From an uncultured Clostridia bacterium (lineage in GTDB: Bacteria > Bacillota > Clostridia > Christensenellales > Borkfalkiaceae), in the NCBI GenBank assembly GCA_934272745.1, contig CAKQSI010000010.1:1-61088 (forward strand): a stretch of 61,088 bases of DNA, read 5' to 3'. Each line of letters opens with the position of its first letter. Within the stretch, counting starts at the first letter, position 1. The notes beneath the pieces are model-generated. The model saw only the letters and a program-made list of their open reading frames with translations. It was not told where the DNA came from and ran no database searches. Below are positions 17,591-25,370 of the stretch, one piece after another. A program made the translations under genes and the position numbers.

Positions 17591-17794
17591 ATGGAAAAAG
17601 TATTTCTGTGCGGTCTGGCGCTCGGTATGCTTACCGGCGCGCTGATCGTTGCAAACAGCGTCAAAGCCAGAAAAATGGTGATGACCGGTCAGGAAGAGGC
17701 CGTGCAAAAGGTGGAAGAACTGACCAAAAAGGCAGAAGCCAAGGTTAAGAAAAACGGCACGAAAAAGGCCGAGGGCGAGGAATCTGTTTCTTAA
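17591..17794 (+). CDS. Small membrane-anchored YtxH-like protein
   Basis: 67 residues: a hydrophobic helix (residues 4-21) followed by a charged, Lys/Glu-rich, probably coiled tail. This layout recalls YtxH-type stress proteins, but similarity is only general. AAGGAG lies 8 bases before the ATG. Function not known. It sits after iscU, with a 217-base gap that contains no other gene. Confidence 0.65.
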   Translation: MEKVFLCGLALGMLTGALIVANSVKARKMVMTGQEEAVQKVEELTKKAEAKVKKNGTKKAEGEESVS

Positions 17795-18277
17795 AATTCC
17801 GCGGCTTTAGCAGCGGGCTTTCTGTTCCGGCGCGATAACGAATTGAAGCCAACGTCGCTTTGTTCCCGGAATTAACAAACCAAAAGGAAACCGATTTGCG
17901 GGGCGCGAAGTGTTCGCGCCCCGCGCGGCGTTAAATGCGGCGCTAAGGGCGACGGTAAAAGTACGGAGATATGGGCGCCCGGCGGCGTTAAGCGATTTTG
18001 AGATGGATCCGCCCCGCGCGGCGTTACGTAAGGTTTGAAAGTCTGCGTTTCCGCGCGCAAAAAAACCGTTTGCGTATACCGCGAAGACTGTTCGTACATA
18101 CCAAAAACTCCGTTTGCCCGCGCCGCAAAAGCCTATCCGAAAATATTCCCGCCAAATCCGGTCAATCGATTGCTAAATCGCCGCGAATCTGGTATAATAT
18201 GGCAAAACCCTTTGGGAAACCCCGCCGAGCAGGAAAAAGGCGTAGTTCTTTCCCGAAAAAACAAGGAGGCACGGCTT
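17795..18277 (+). other. Intergenic region before ruvX
   Basis: No gene seen. It holds a 12-bp perfect hairpin GCGGGGCGCGAA / TTCGCGCCCCGC (17898-17909, 17913-17924), three scattered copies of GGCGGCGTTA-like sequence between 17921 and 18030, and the ruvX promoter. Confidence 0.6.
18170..18198 (+). promoter_or_regulatory. Promoter for ruvX-DUF1292
   Basis: TTGCTA (18170-18175), 17-base spacer, TATAAT (18193-18198). Confidence 0.75.
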
Positions 18278-19111
18278 TTGACGCACGGGAAAAAGGAAGC
18301 CATCATCGCGTTCGACGTCGGCGATAAACGCATCGGGGTCGCCTTTTGCGACGCCGTGTTGCAGATCCCCCTCCCGGTAGAAACCTACTGGCGCAAAGGC
18401 ACCAAAACCGACGTTCCGTATTTGGTTTCGCTTGCCGAAAAGCGCGGCGCCAACCGCATTGTCTGCGGACTTCCCGTCAATTTCGACGGGTCGGAAAGTG
18501 TGCAGACCGCAAAAACCGCCCGCTTTATCGAAGCGCTTCGGGCGGCAACCGACATCCCCGTGACCGAGGTGGACGAACGTTTTACCACCCTTTCCGCCGA
18601 GGATCTCTTGCTGGAAGCCGATATGCGGCGCGAAAAACGCAAAGAAGTGGTGGATAAAATCGCCGCCTCTTATATACTCGAAAATTATTTGAATACGCAA
18701 AAAGGAGAAACCCCCATGAGCGAAATGCACGAAAAAGTAAACGAAAACGAAGAAGAACTGTCCGACGTTGTCGAATTGGTGGACGACAGCGGCAGAGTGC
18801 TGAAGTTCTATCACATCGGCACGATGGATTTTGAAGAGGATTGCTACGCGTTCTTCCAGCCGGCAGAAGAAATCGAGGGCACGGAAGAAGACGAAGTGAT
18901 CATTTTCCGCATTGCGGACGACGGCAAGGGCGGGGAAGTGCTTCTCCCCGTGGAAGACGAAAAGAAACTGGACGCCGTATACGAAGAATTCTGCAAAATG
19001 ATGGAAGAAGACGAGGAGTGCGACGGCGATTGCGAAGGCTGCGACGGCTGTGACGAAACCTGCGATTGCGGAGAAGAAGACTGCGAAGTCTGCAACCCGG
19101 ACAAAGACTGA
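18278..19111 (+). CDS. ruvX: RuvX (YqgF) Holliday-junction resolvase-like nuclease fused to DUF1292
   Basis: The start is TTG at 18278, with AAGGAGG 8 bases before; the frame is open further up but has no ribosome-binding site. 277 residues. Residues 1-146 are a full YqgF/RuvX domain: AFDVGDKRIGVAF, CGLPVNFDGSE, VDERFTT, and KEVVDKIAASYILENYL. RuvX trims 16S rRNA precursor or resolves junctions in relatives. From residue 147 (MSEMHEKVNENEEE) comes a DUF1292 (YrzB-like) acidic domain with an ending that has eight Cys among Asp/Glu/Gly. In Firmicutes these are two adjacent genes; here no stop separates them. AAAGGAG (18701-18707) before the in-frame ATG at 18716 is retained, so a separate DUF1292 protein is possible. 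Confidence 0.88.
   Translation: MTHGKKEAIIAFDVGDKRIGVAFCDAVLQIPLPVETYWRKGTKTDVPYLVSLAEKRGANRIVCGLPVNFDGSESVQTAKTARFIEALRAATDIPVTEVDERFTTLSAEDLLLEADMRREKRKEVVDKIAASYILENYLNTQKGETPMSEMHEKVNENEEELSDVVELVDDSGRVLKFYHIGTMDFEEDCYAFFQPAEEIEGTEEDEVIIFRIADDGKGGEVLLPVEDEKKLDAVYEEFCKMMEEDEECDGDCEGCDGCDETCDCGEEDCEVCNPDKD
18701..18718 (+). promoter_or_regulatory. Internal ribosome-binding site and ATG inside ruvX-DUF1292
   Basis: AAAGGAG followed after 8 bases by an ATG in the same frame as ruvX. It would start a 131-residue DUF1292 protein. Confidence 0.65.
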
Positions 19112-19268
19112 GTTTTTTGCGGAAAGAGCGACAAACAAACTGTCGTTTGCGACAATCGGGCGTCGGGCGGCGGAAGCCGAACGAAATCGCCGGTGGTTAC
19201 GCGGAAAATTTTTAGCGAAAGCTTGGCTTTATAACATTTACAATAAATAATAATCACGGTAAAACGTG

Positions 19269-19306
19269 CGGCGCAGACCAGATACGGTCTTGCGCCGTTG
19301 TTTTTT
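19269..19306 (+). terminator. Terminator after ruvX-DUF1292
   Basis: CGGCGCAGACC (19269-19279) pairs with GGTCTTGCGCCG (19286-19297) with one bulged base, followed by TTGTTTTTT. Confidence 0.85.
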
Positions 19307-19410
19307 ACTTTCTTTTGGGCGGAGAGAACGCATAGGTGTCCGTTTGCCATTCCGAACTTTTTTGCGGAAAAAGAGCGTAAGGCTGACGTTGTTTTCGTAT
19401 AGTGCCCGCG

Positions 19411-19464
19411 AAAAAGGACGAAAAAAGCGTCTTTTCGGTAGGAAGTGCCGGGATAGGATCTCTG
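19411..19464 (-). repeat. Degenerate end of the TA-flanked inverted-repeat element
   Basis: CTTTTCGGTAGGAAG (19431-19445) and the bases beyond match, in reverse orientation, the left end of the complete element at 31640-31933, with drift toward the tip. Confidence 0.5.
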
Positions 19465-19553
19465 AATTAAAAATAAAATTAAAAACAAACGCGTTTGCCC
19501 TATTGTTTTTCCTATTTTCTTTTGCCAAAAACAAGAAAAGCGGGTGTATTTGC

Positions 19554-19582
19554 TTGCCAAACGACCTTGACTTTGCTATAAT
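19554..19582 (+). promoter_or_regulatory. Promoter for rpsB-tsf
   Basis: TTGCCA (19554-19559), 17-base spacer, TATAAT (19577-19582). Confidence 0.75.
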
Positions 19583-19691
19583 ATACAGGCTAAAATTCGC
19601 ACCATGCCGTTTCGGGCAACGTTGCCGGTAAATTTTTCTGCCGGTTCTCCCCGAAAAAACAGCGGCACGGGAGGCAAAAACGGAGGAATTT

Positions 19692-20489
19692 ATGGCAGTT
19701 ATTTCTATGAAACAGCTTCTGGAAGCCGGCGTTCATTTCGGACATCAGACCAGAAGATGGAACCCCAAGATGAAAAAGTACATCTACGCGGCGCGCAACG
19801 ACATTCACATCATCGACCTCGCCATCACCGTCGGCTTGATCGAAGAAGCGTATAAGTTCGTCGCCGAAACCGTAAAGGAAGGCAAGGACATTCTGTTCGT
19901 CGGCACCAAGAAGCAGGCGCAGGAAGCCATCCAGTCCGAAGCGGAACGCTGCGGTATGTACTACGTCAACAGCAGATGGCTGGGCGGTACGCTGACCAAC
20001 TTTAAGACCATCAAAACGCGTATCGAAAAACTCAATAAACTCGAACAGATGGAAGAAAATGGCGAATTCGACCTTCTTCCCAAGAAAGAAGTTATCAAAC
20101 TGAAAGCGGAAAGAGAAAAGCTCCGCACCAACCTCGGTGGTATCAAAGATATGAAAGGTCTGCCCGGCGCTCTGTTCGTCGTAGACCCCAACAATGAAGA
20201 AATCGCCGTGAAAGAAGCGCGCAAACTGGGTATTCCCGTTGTCGCTATCACCGATACGAACTGCGACCCCGATATGGTGGACTACGTTATTTCCGGTAAC
20301 GACGACGCGATCCGTGCCGTAAAACTGCTTGCCGGCGTCATTGCCGACGCGGTTATCGAAGCGAAGCAGGGCGAAGCCGGTCTGATCATCGAAAAGTCCG
20401 AACCTGCGGCGAAGACCGAAGAAAAGACCGAATCCCCCGCGGAAGAAGTCAAGGCGGAAGAACCCGCTGAAGAAGCGAAAGCCGAATAA
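19692..20489 (+). CDS. rpsB: 30S ribosomal protein S2
   Basis: 265 residues. Diagnostic stretches are MKQLLEAGVHFGHQTRRWNP, RNDIHIIDL, NSRWLGGTLTNF and TDTNCDPDMVDYVI. S2 joins the 30S platform late and is needed for S1 and mRNA binding. The last about 30 residues form a Glu/Ala/Lys tail, common in Clostridia. CGGAGGA precedes the ATG. tsf follows 24 bases on, the near-universal pair. Confidence 0.98.
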   Translation: MAVISMKQLLEAGVHFGHQTRRWNPKMKKYIYAARNDIHIIDLAITVGLIEEAYKFVAETVKEGKDILFVGTKKQAQEAIQSEAERCGMYYVNSRWLGGTLTNFKTIKTRIEKLNKLEQMEENGEFDLLPKKEVIKLKAEREKLRTNLGGIKDMKGLPGALFVVDPNNEEIAVKEARKLGIPVVAITDTNCDPDMVDYVISGNDDAIRAVKLLAGVIADAVIEAKQGEAGLIIEKSEPAAKTEEKTESPAEEVKAEEPAEEAKAE

Positions 20490-20513
20490 TCCGATTTTTA
20501 GGAGGAAAAAGCG

Positions 20514-21176
20514 ATGGCAAACTTTACAGCAAGCGACGTTATGAATCTGCGTCAGCAGACCGGCGCCGGAATGATGGATTGCAAAAAAGCGCTGACCGAA
20601 ACCAACGGCGATATGGAAAAAGCCGTGGAATTCCTGAGAGAAAAGGGCATTGCGACCGCCGCTAAAAAAGCCGGCAGAATCGCTGCGGAAGGCGTTGTAG
20701 ACAGTTATATTCACATGGGCGGCAAGGTTGGCGTTCTGGTCGAAGTCAACTGCGAAACCGACTTCGTTGCCCGTGGCGAAAAATTTAAGGAACTGGTTCA
20801 CGACGTGGCGCTTCAGATCGCCGCGGCGAAACCCCTCTACGTTTCGAGAGAAGAAGTTCCCGCCGAAACCATTGAAAAGGAAAAAGAAATCCTGCGCGTT
20901 CAGGCGATTAACGAGGGCAAACCCGCCGCTATCGCCGAAAAGATGGTGGAAGGCAGAATCAAGAAGTATTACGAAGACTTCTGCCTGCTCGATCAGAAAT
21001 TTGTAAAAGACCCCGAAAAGACGGTCAACGACATCATCGTCGAAGCGACCGCGCAGATCGGCGAAAAGATTTCCGTCCGCAGATTCGTCCGTTATGAAAT
21101 GGGTGAAGGCTTGGAAAAGAAGAGCGAAAACCTCGCCGACGAAGTCGCAAAACAGGTAGCAAAAGCACAGGCGTAA
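20514..21176 (+). CDS. tsf: Elongation factor Ts
   Basis: Nucleotide exchange factor for EF-Tu. 220 residues: the short EF-Ts type rather than the about 290-residue form of Bacillus. N-terminal UBA-like TGAGMMDCKKAL, then VNCETDFVARGEKF and the C-terminal part with SVRRFVRYEMGEGLEKK. TAGGAGG sits before the ATG. A terminator follows. Confidence 0.97.
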   Translation: MANFTASDVMNLRQQTGAGMMDCKKALTETNGDMEKAVEFLREKGIATAAKKAGRIAAEGVVDSYIHMGGKVGVLVEVNCETDFVARGEKFKELVHDVALQIAAAKPLYVSREEVPAETIEKEKEILRVQAINEGKPAAIAEKMVEGRIKKYYEDFCLLDQKFVKDPEKTVNDIIVEATAQIGEKISVRRFVRYEMGEGLEKKSENLADEVAKQVAKAQA

Positions 21177-21634
21177 CGTATTTTACGTCCGCATTCGACA
21201 GGGAACACTACTCATCGTTGTGTTCCCTGTTTTCAAAAGCGGAGTTTGCGGTGGAACAAACTGCGCGTGTTCCGGCGCGGAAACGCACGGTTTGTTTTTG
21301 CACGCCGAATGAAGCAGGTATCCCGATTTTCGCGGGACGTATGCCGGTTTTGGGAACCTGTTACAGTTTTTTGCCGTGTTCCTGCCGGGCAGATCCGGGG
21401 ACGTATTGCGTTTTTCGACACGATTATGCGGGACGGATTTTGGCGCAGAGAGGCAAGTGAGTTTTCGGCACAACCCCGCGACTGATACGTTTTCAGCGCA
21501 TCGTGCCGGATATATTCCGGATATGTTTTCGCAATACCCCTGCCAAACCTCGCCGCACAAACGCCGACACATCAAACACAACGGAATGATTCCGGCGCCG
21601 CAAGCCGCGCTTATCATTCCGATCACGAGGAAAA
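21177..21634 (+). other. Intergenic region between tsf and pyrH
   Basis: Apart from the tsf terminator I see nothing functional; no ribosome-binding sites or credible frames. It contains several copies of short GATTTTSGCGGGA-like words, too loose to call a repeat. Confidence 0.5.
21198..21233 (+). terminator. Terminator after tsf
   Basis: ACAGGGAACAC (21198-21208) pairs exactly with GTGTTCCCTGT (21220-21230), with a T-rich end. Confidence 0.85.
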
Positions 21635-22339
21635 ATGAATCCGAAATATCATAGAGTACTGATAAAACTGAGCGGGGAAGCGCTTTCGGGCGGAACCGGC
21701 TTCGGTATCGATCAAAAAACGCTGGACACCGTAGCGGGCGAGATCATCACCGCGAAAAACGCAGGGACGGAGATTGCTGTCGTCATCGGTGCCGGCAACT
21801 TCTGGCGGGGCAGACAGGGCACGGATATGAACCGCGCCACTGCCGACCATATGGGCATGCTTGCCACGGCGCTCAATGCGCTGGCGCTGCAGGACGCGTT
21901 CGACCGGGCGGGGGTGGAGTCCCTCGTACAGACCGCGCTTACGATTTCTTCGGTGGCGGAACCCTTTAATCTGCGCCGCGCAAACGAAGCGCTTTCGTCC
22001 GGGAAAATCGTCATTTTCGCCTGCGGCACCGGCAGCCCGTTCTTTACGACCGATACGGGTGCGGCGTTGCGTGCTGCGGAAATCGGCGCGGACGCACTGC
22101 TGCTTGCCAAAAACGTGGACGGCATTTACGATTCCGACCCCAAAAAGAACCCCGCCGCCAAAAAATTCGACCGGATTTCGTACATGGAAGTCATTCAGAA
22201 AGGCTTAAAGGCGCTGGACCTTACCGCCGCCGCCATGTGCATGGAAAATAAAATCCCGTCGGTCGCGTTCGGTTTATTTGAACCGGACGGCATTCTGAAA
22301 GCCGTCTCGGGTGAAGCGATCGGCACGGTAATCGAATAG
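21635..22339 (+). CDS. pyrH: UMP kinase
   Basis: Phosphorylates UMP to UDP; allosterically controlled hexamer of the amino-acid kinase fold. 234 residues. Seen: LIKLSGEALSGGTGFGID, GAGNFWRGRQG (the G-x-G-N-x-x-R-G loop), DHMGMLATALNALAL, and TGSPFFTTDTGAALRAAEI. Starts the set pyrH-frr-uppS-cdsA, a conserved order. The ATG follows GAGGAAAA. Confidence 0.97.
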   Translation: MNPKYHRVLIKLSGEALSGGTGFGIDQKTLDTVAGEIITAKNAGTEIAVVIGAGNFWRGRQGTDMNRATADHMGMLATALNALALQDAFDRAGVESLVQTALTISSVAEPFNLRRANEALSSGKIVIFACGTGSPFFTTDTGAALRAAEIGADALLLAKNVDGIYDSDPKKNPAAKKFDRISYMEVIQKGLKALDLTAAAMCMENKIPSVAFGLFEPDGILKAVSGEAIGTVIE

Positions 22340-22401
22340 ATGCGGGGAGATTTCCCAAAACATACCCCGAAAACATATCAGAAATAAGGAGGAATCTTTT
22401 T

Positions 22402-22971
22402 ATGGAAAACGAACAGATGGAAGAAATGCTTTTGGAACTTTCCGATAAAATGGAAAAGACGATCAGCGTTCTGAAAGAAGACTACGCCGCCATCCGCGCG
22501 GGAAGAGCCAATCCGCACATTTTAGATAAGATCACCGTAGACTATTACGGACAGCTGACGCCGCTCAACCAGATCGGCAACATTGCGGTTTCGGACGCGA
22601 GATGCCTCGTCATCAGCCCGTGGGACACTTCGCTGTTAAAAGAAATCGATAAAGCGATTCTTGCCGCGAACATCGGCTTGACCCCCACCAACGACGGCAA
22701 GGTGATCCGCCTCGTGTTCCCCATTCTGACCGAAGAAAGAAGAAAGGAACTGGCAAAACAGATCAAAAAGATGGGCGAGGACGCCAAAATCGCCGCGCGT
22801 AACGTCAGAAGAGAGGGTATGGAAGCCGTCAAAAAGGCGAAGACTGCCAAGGAAATTACCGAAGACGACGCTGCCGGCTTAGAAAAAGAAATCGAAAAAC
22901 TGACTGCGAAGTGCGTGGAAACCATCGATAAAACGGCGCAGGACAAAGAAAAAGACGTCATGTCCGTTTAA
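22402..22971 (+). CDS. frr: Ribosome recycling factor
   Basis: With EF-G splits post-termination ribosomes. 189 residues, tRNA-like three-helix bundle plus beta domain. Diagnostic RAGRANPHILDKITVDYYG and PLNQIGNIAV near residues 31-65, LTEERRKELAKQIKKMGEDAKIAARNVRRE further on. AAGGAGGA lies before the ATG. Normal length, no oddities. Confidence 0.98.
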   Translation: MENEQMEEMLLELSDKMEKTISVLKEDYAAIRAGRANPHILDKITVDYYGQLTPLNQIGNIAVSDARCLVISPWDTSLLKEIDKAILAANIGLTPTNDGKVIRLVFPILTEERRKELAKQIKKMGEDAKIAARNVRREGMEAVKKAKTAKEITEDDAAGLEKEIEKLTAKCVETIDKTAQDKEKDVMSV

Positions 22972-23026
22972 GACGCCGCTGACTTTCAGCAAATCGCCTG
23001 AACTTTCAGCAAATCAAGGAGCCACA

Positions 23027-23731
23027 TTGACCGAGCAAAACCTTCCGCTGCCGCGGCACGTCGCGTTCATTATGGACGGCAACGGCAGATGGGCAAAAAA
23101 AAGACTGATGCCGCGTTCCTACGGGCATAAAAAAGCCGTGGACAACGTGACCGAAGTCGTCGAATATTGCTTTTCCAGGGGGATAAAATATATCTCCCTC
23201 TTCGCGTTTTCCACGGAGAACTGGAACCGCCCCCAAGAGGAGATCGAAACGCTGTTTGACCTTCTCCGCAAATATTTCACGGTAAAAATCAAAGACCTTT
23301 TGAAAGATGGGGTGCAACTTCGCCTGATGGGCGATCTTTCCGTTCTGCCGGAAGATATCCGCAGCGATCTTTTGGGCGCTGTGGAAAGCACCGCGAAAAA
23401 CGATCGTTACGTCTTAAACGTCGGCATCAATTACGGCGGCAGGGACGAGATCGTGCGGGCGGCAAACCGCCTGATCGCCGCTGGAAAAACGCAGATTACC
23501 AAGGAAGATCTGGCTTCCGCGCTGGATACGGCGGGCATTCCCGACCCGGATTTCGTGGTGCGAACCAGCGGGGAAGAGCGGATCAGCAATTTTATGCTGT
23601 ACCAGATGGCGTATGCGGAATTGTACTTTCCCAAAACGCTATGGCCGGATTTTCACAAAAAAGACGTTGACGACTGCCTGAAAGTTTACCAAAAACGGCA
23701 CAGGCGGTTCGGCGGAGTAGAAAAATCATGA
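23027..23731 (+). CDS. uppS: Undecaprenyl diphosphate synthase
   Basis: cis-Prenyltransferase making the C55 lipid carrier for peptidoglycan. 234 residues. Signature HVAFIMDGNGRWAKKR (catalytic Asp and P-loop) and the C-terminal RTSGEERISNFMLYQMAYAE, FPKTLWPDF. The start is TTG at 23027, with AAGGAG 6-7 bases before; no ATG fits. It overlaps cdsA by 4 bases. Confidence 0.97.
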   Translation: MTEQNLPLPRHVAFIMDGNGRWAKKRLMPRSYGHKKAVDNVTEVVEYCFSRGIKYISLFAFSTENWNRPQEEIETLFDLLRKYFTVKIKDLLKDGVQLRLMGDLSVLPEDIRSDLLGAVESTAKNDRYVLNVGINYGGRDEIVRAANRLIAAGKTQITKEDLASALDTAGIPDPDFVVRTSGEERISNFMLYQMAYAELYFPKTLWPDFHKKDVDDCLKVYQKRHRRFGGVEKS

Positions 23732-24543
23732 TCAAAAGAACCATTACCGGCATCTGCCTGATTGCCGTCGTGACCGGCTTTTTCTTTTTAAGAGAGGTCG
23801 ATCTCGCTTTTTTTGAAGCGTTTCTATGCTTTTTATCCACTCTCGGCGCGTTTGAAATGACGCGCGCCATGGGCGAAAATATCCGCTTGCCGCACAAAAT
23901 CGCGGCGATCGTGTTCGGGGCGGCGGTTGCGCCGATTTTTCACTTTTTCGGCACGGTCGGCGTGTGCTACCTTTTTATGGGCTTCGCCGTGCTGCAACTG
24001 CTTCTCACCGTGTTTCTGAATGCGGAAGCGGTCAGTTTTGCTTACGGCGTTACGGCAATGGTCTATCCCTGCCTGTTTATCGCCTGCATGCTGGTACTGA
24101 ACGCGATGGAGCAGAATTCCCTGCTCGCCTTGGTGACGGTGTTCGTGCTTCCGTCGGCGGCGGATACGTTTGCGTACGTCGTGGGCAGCATTTTCAAAGG
24201 CAAAAAACTTTGTCCGTCCATTTCGCCCAACAAAACCATTTCGGGCGCGATCGGGGGGCTGGTCGGCGGCGCGATCGCCACGGTCGTGCTGTACTTTATT
24301 TTCCGCAGCGATCTGGCGTATTCCGGAAAGGTGCCCGAACTTTTGCTGTTTATTCTGGTCGGCATGACGGCTGCGTTTCTTACCGAAGTGGGCGACCTTG
24401 CCGAAAGCGTACTGAAGCGCAAATTCGGCGTCAAAGATATGGGGAAACTGCTCCCCGGTCACGGCGGGATTCTGGACCGGATCGACGGCGTTATGCTGGC
24501 TGGGGTGTTTCTGACTTTCGTGTTTACGCTGTTGATCCGCTAA
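23728..24543 (+). CDS. cdsA: Phosphatidate cytidylyltransferase
   Basis: Makes CDP-diacylglycerol, the branch point of phospholipid synthesis. 271 residues with about eight membrane helices and the CdsA signature near the C-terminus (GDLAESVLKRKFGVKDMGK followed by LLPGHGGILDRIDG). Start codon overlaps the uppS stop (ATGA), so the two are translationally coupled. Confidence 0.96.
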   Translation: MIKRTITGICLIAVVTGFFFLREVDLAFFEAFLCFLSTLGAFEMTRAMGENIRLPHKIAAIVFGAAVAPIFHFFGTVGVCYLFMGFAVLQLLLTVFLNAEAVSFAYGVTAMVYPCLFIACMLVLNAMEQNSLLALVTVFVLPSAADTFAYVVGSIFKGKKLCPSISPNKTISGAIGGLVGGAIATVVLYFIFRSDLAYSGKVPELLLFILVGMTAAFLTEVGDLAESVLKRKFGVKDMGKLLPGHGGILDRIDGVMLAGVFLTFVFTLLIR

Positions 24544-24801
24544 AGATTGCGGATTGTTCCGCTGAAGTTCGCGGAATTATCCCAAGCCCTGCAGGGCGGA
24601 AAGCGTTGCAAAAACCATAGTAAAAGTTTTGTATTGCTTGCCGTGCGGAAAATTGCAGAAAACAAAGGCGGTAAGGATTTTGCGCGGCGTTGCCATTGCG
24701 GCGAAATCTAAGGCAAAAAGAGTGCAGAAGGCAGAGTTATAAGATTTAATTCGGCTTTGCCGGGCTTAATTCTTTAGAATAACAGAATCGATTAAAACCG
24801 G

Positions 24802-24846
24802 ACACGCCCCGCGCGCCGCAAGGAGAGCGGCGCGCGGGGCGTGTTT
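24802..24846 (+). terminator. Perfect 18-bp terminator hairpin after cdsA
   Basis: ACACGCCCCGCGCGCCGC (24802-24819) and its exact complement (24827-24844) around a 7-base loop, with TTTT after it and ATTAAAA before it, so it may work in both directions. Confidence 0.85.
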
Positions 24847-25270
24847 TAATTTATACCGTCCGCACTTTATGTTGTATTTGCGCCGTTTACGTTTTATATC
24901 TGCAGGGGTTGCGTTATATTTTATATGTGTTTTGCGTTCGTTGTGCGGTTTGCCGCATTTTGCCTCGAACGCGGGGCATCTGCAGACGGTTTTTCGATAG
25001 CAGAGATACGGATTCAACGTAATTTATCGACAAAAACCATGCGGCGGAAAATTTTTCCGGAAATTTTCCGTTTTTAAGGTTGCACTAACTTCCTTTGCAT
25101 ACAATAAGAAGGACGAGTTGCGATTTTTCCCGACCAAAGGGAAGAGATAATGCGTCAGGCGTTATAAAGTCGTATTCGCAATTTATGAGTTGTCTTGCGG
25201 GAATTTCAGTCAAAGGCTGACCGCGTATCATTGACTATGCAAATTTCGGGCGCAAGGTGCATAGGCGCGC

Positions 25271-25314
25271 GGCTTGTTTTGCGCCCGTGCAAAAAGGCGC
25301 AAAACAAGCCTTTT
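25271..25314 (+). terminator. Perfect 15-bp hairpin upstream of dxr
   Basis: GGCTTGTTTTGCGCC (25271-25285) and GGCGCAAAACAAGCC (25296-25310) around a 10-base loop, then TTTT. It sits 57 bases before dxr, so it is either a leader attenuator or part of the repeat that begins at its 3' side. Confidence 0.6.
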
Positions 25315-25348
25315 CGGTAATTAGTGGCAAGGAACAAAATCCCTGACC
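25311..25348 (-). repeat. Second degenerate copy of the intergenic element end
   Basis: CTTTTCGGTA with AGTG, GGA and ATCCCTGA at the same spacing as 19431-19464 and the reversed left end of the complete element near 31640. Confidence 0.4.
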
Positions 25349-25370
25349 TAACCAAAAAATGAGGAGCGTT

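Larger units (their letters stand above)
19112..19691 (+). other. Intergenic region before rpsB
   Basis: No gene seen. It holds a terminator (19269-19306), a degenerate copy of an intergenic repeat (19411-19464), the rpsB promoter (19554-19582) and an about 100-base leader. Confidence 0.65.
24544..25370 (+). other. 827-base gap between cdsA and dxr
   Basis: In most Clostridia cdsA and dxr are adjacent. Here the gap contains a perfect 18-bp hairpin (24802-24844), a perfect 15-bp hairpin (25271-25310), and a degenerate copy of the intergenic element (25311-25348). Short frames exist on both strands but none has a ribosome-binding site or family resemblance. No clear promoter was found for dxr. 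Confidence 0.6.

Noticed and set aside
24766..25017. 83-codon minus-strand frame between cdsA and dxr
   Set aside because: It runs across a perfect terminator hairpin, has no ribosome-binding site and no recognisable features.
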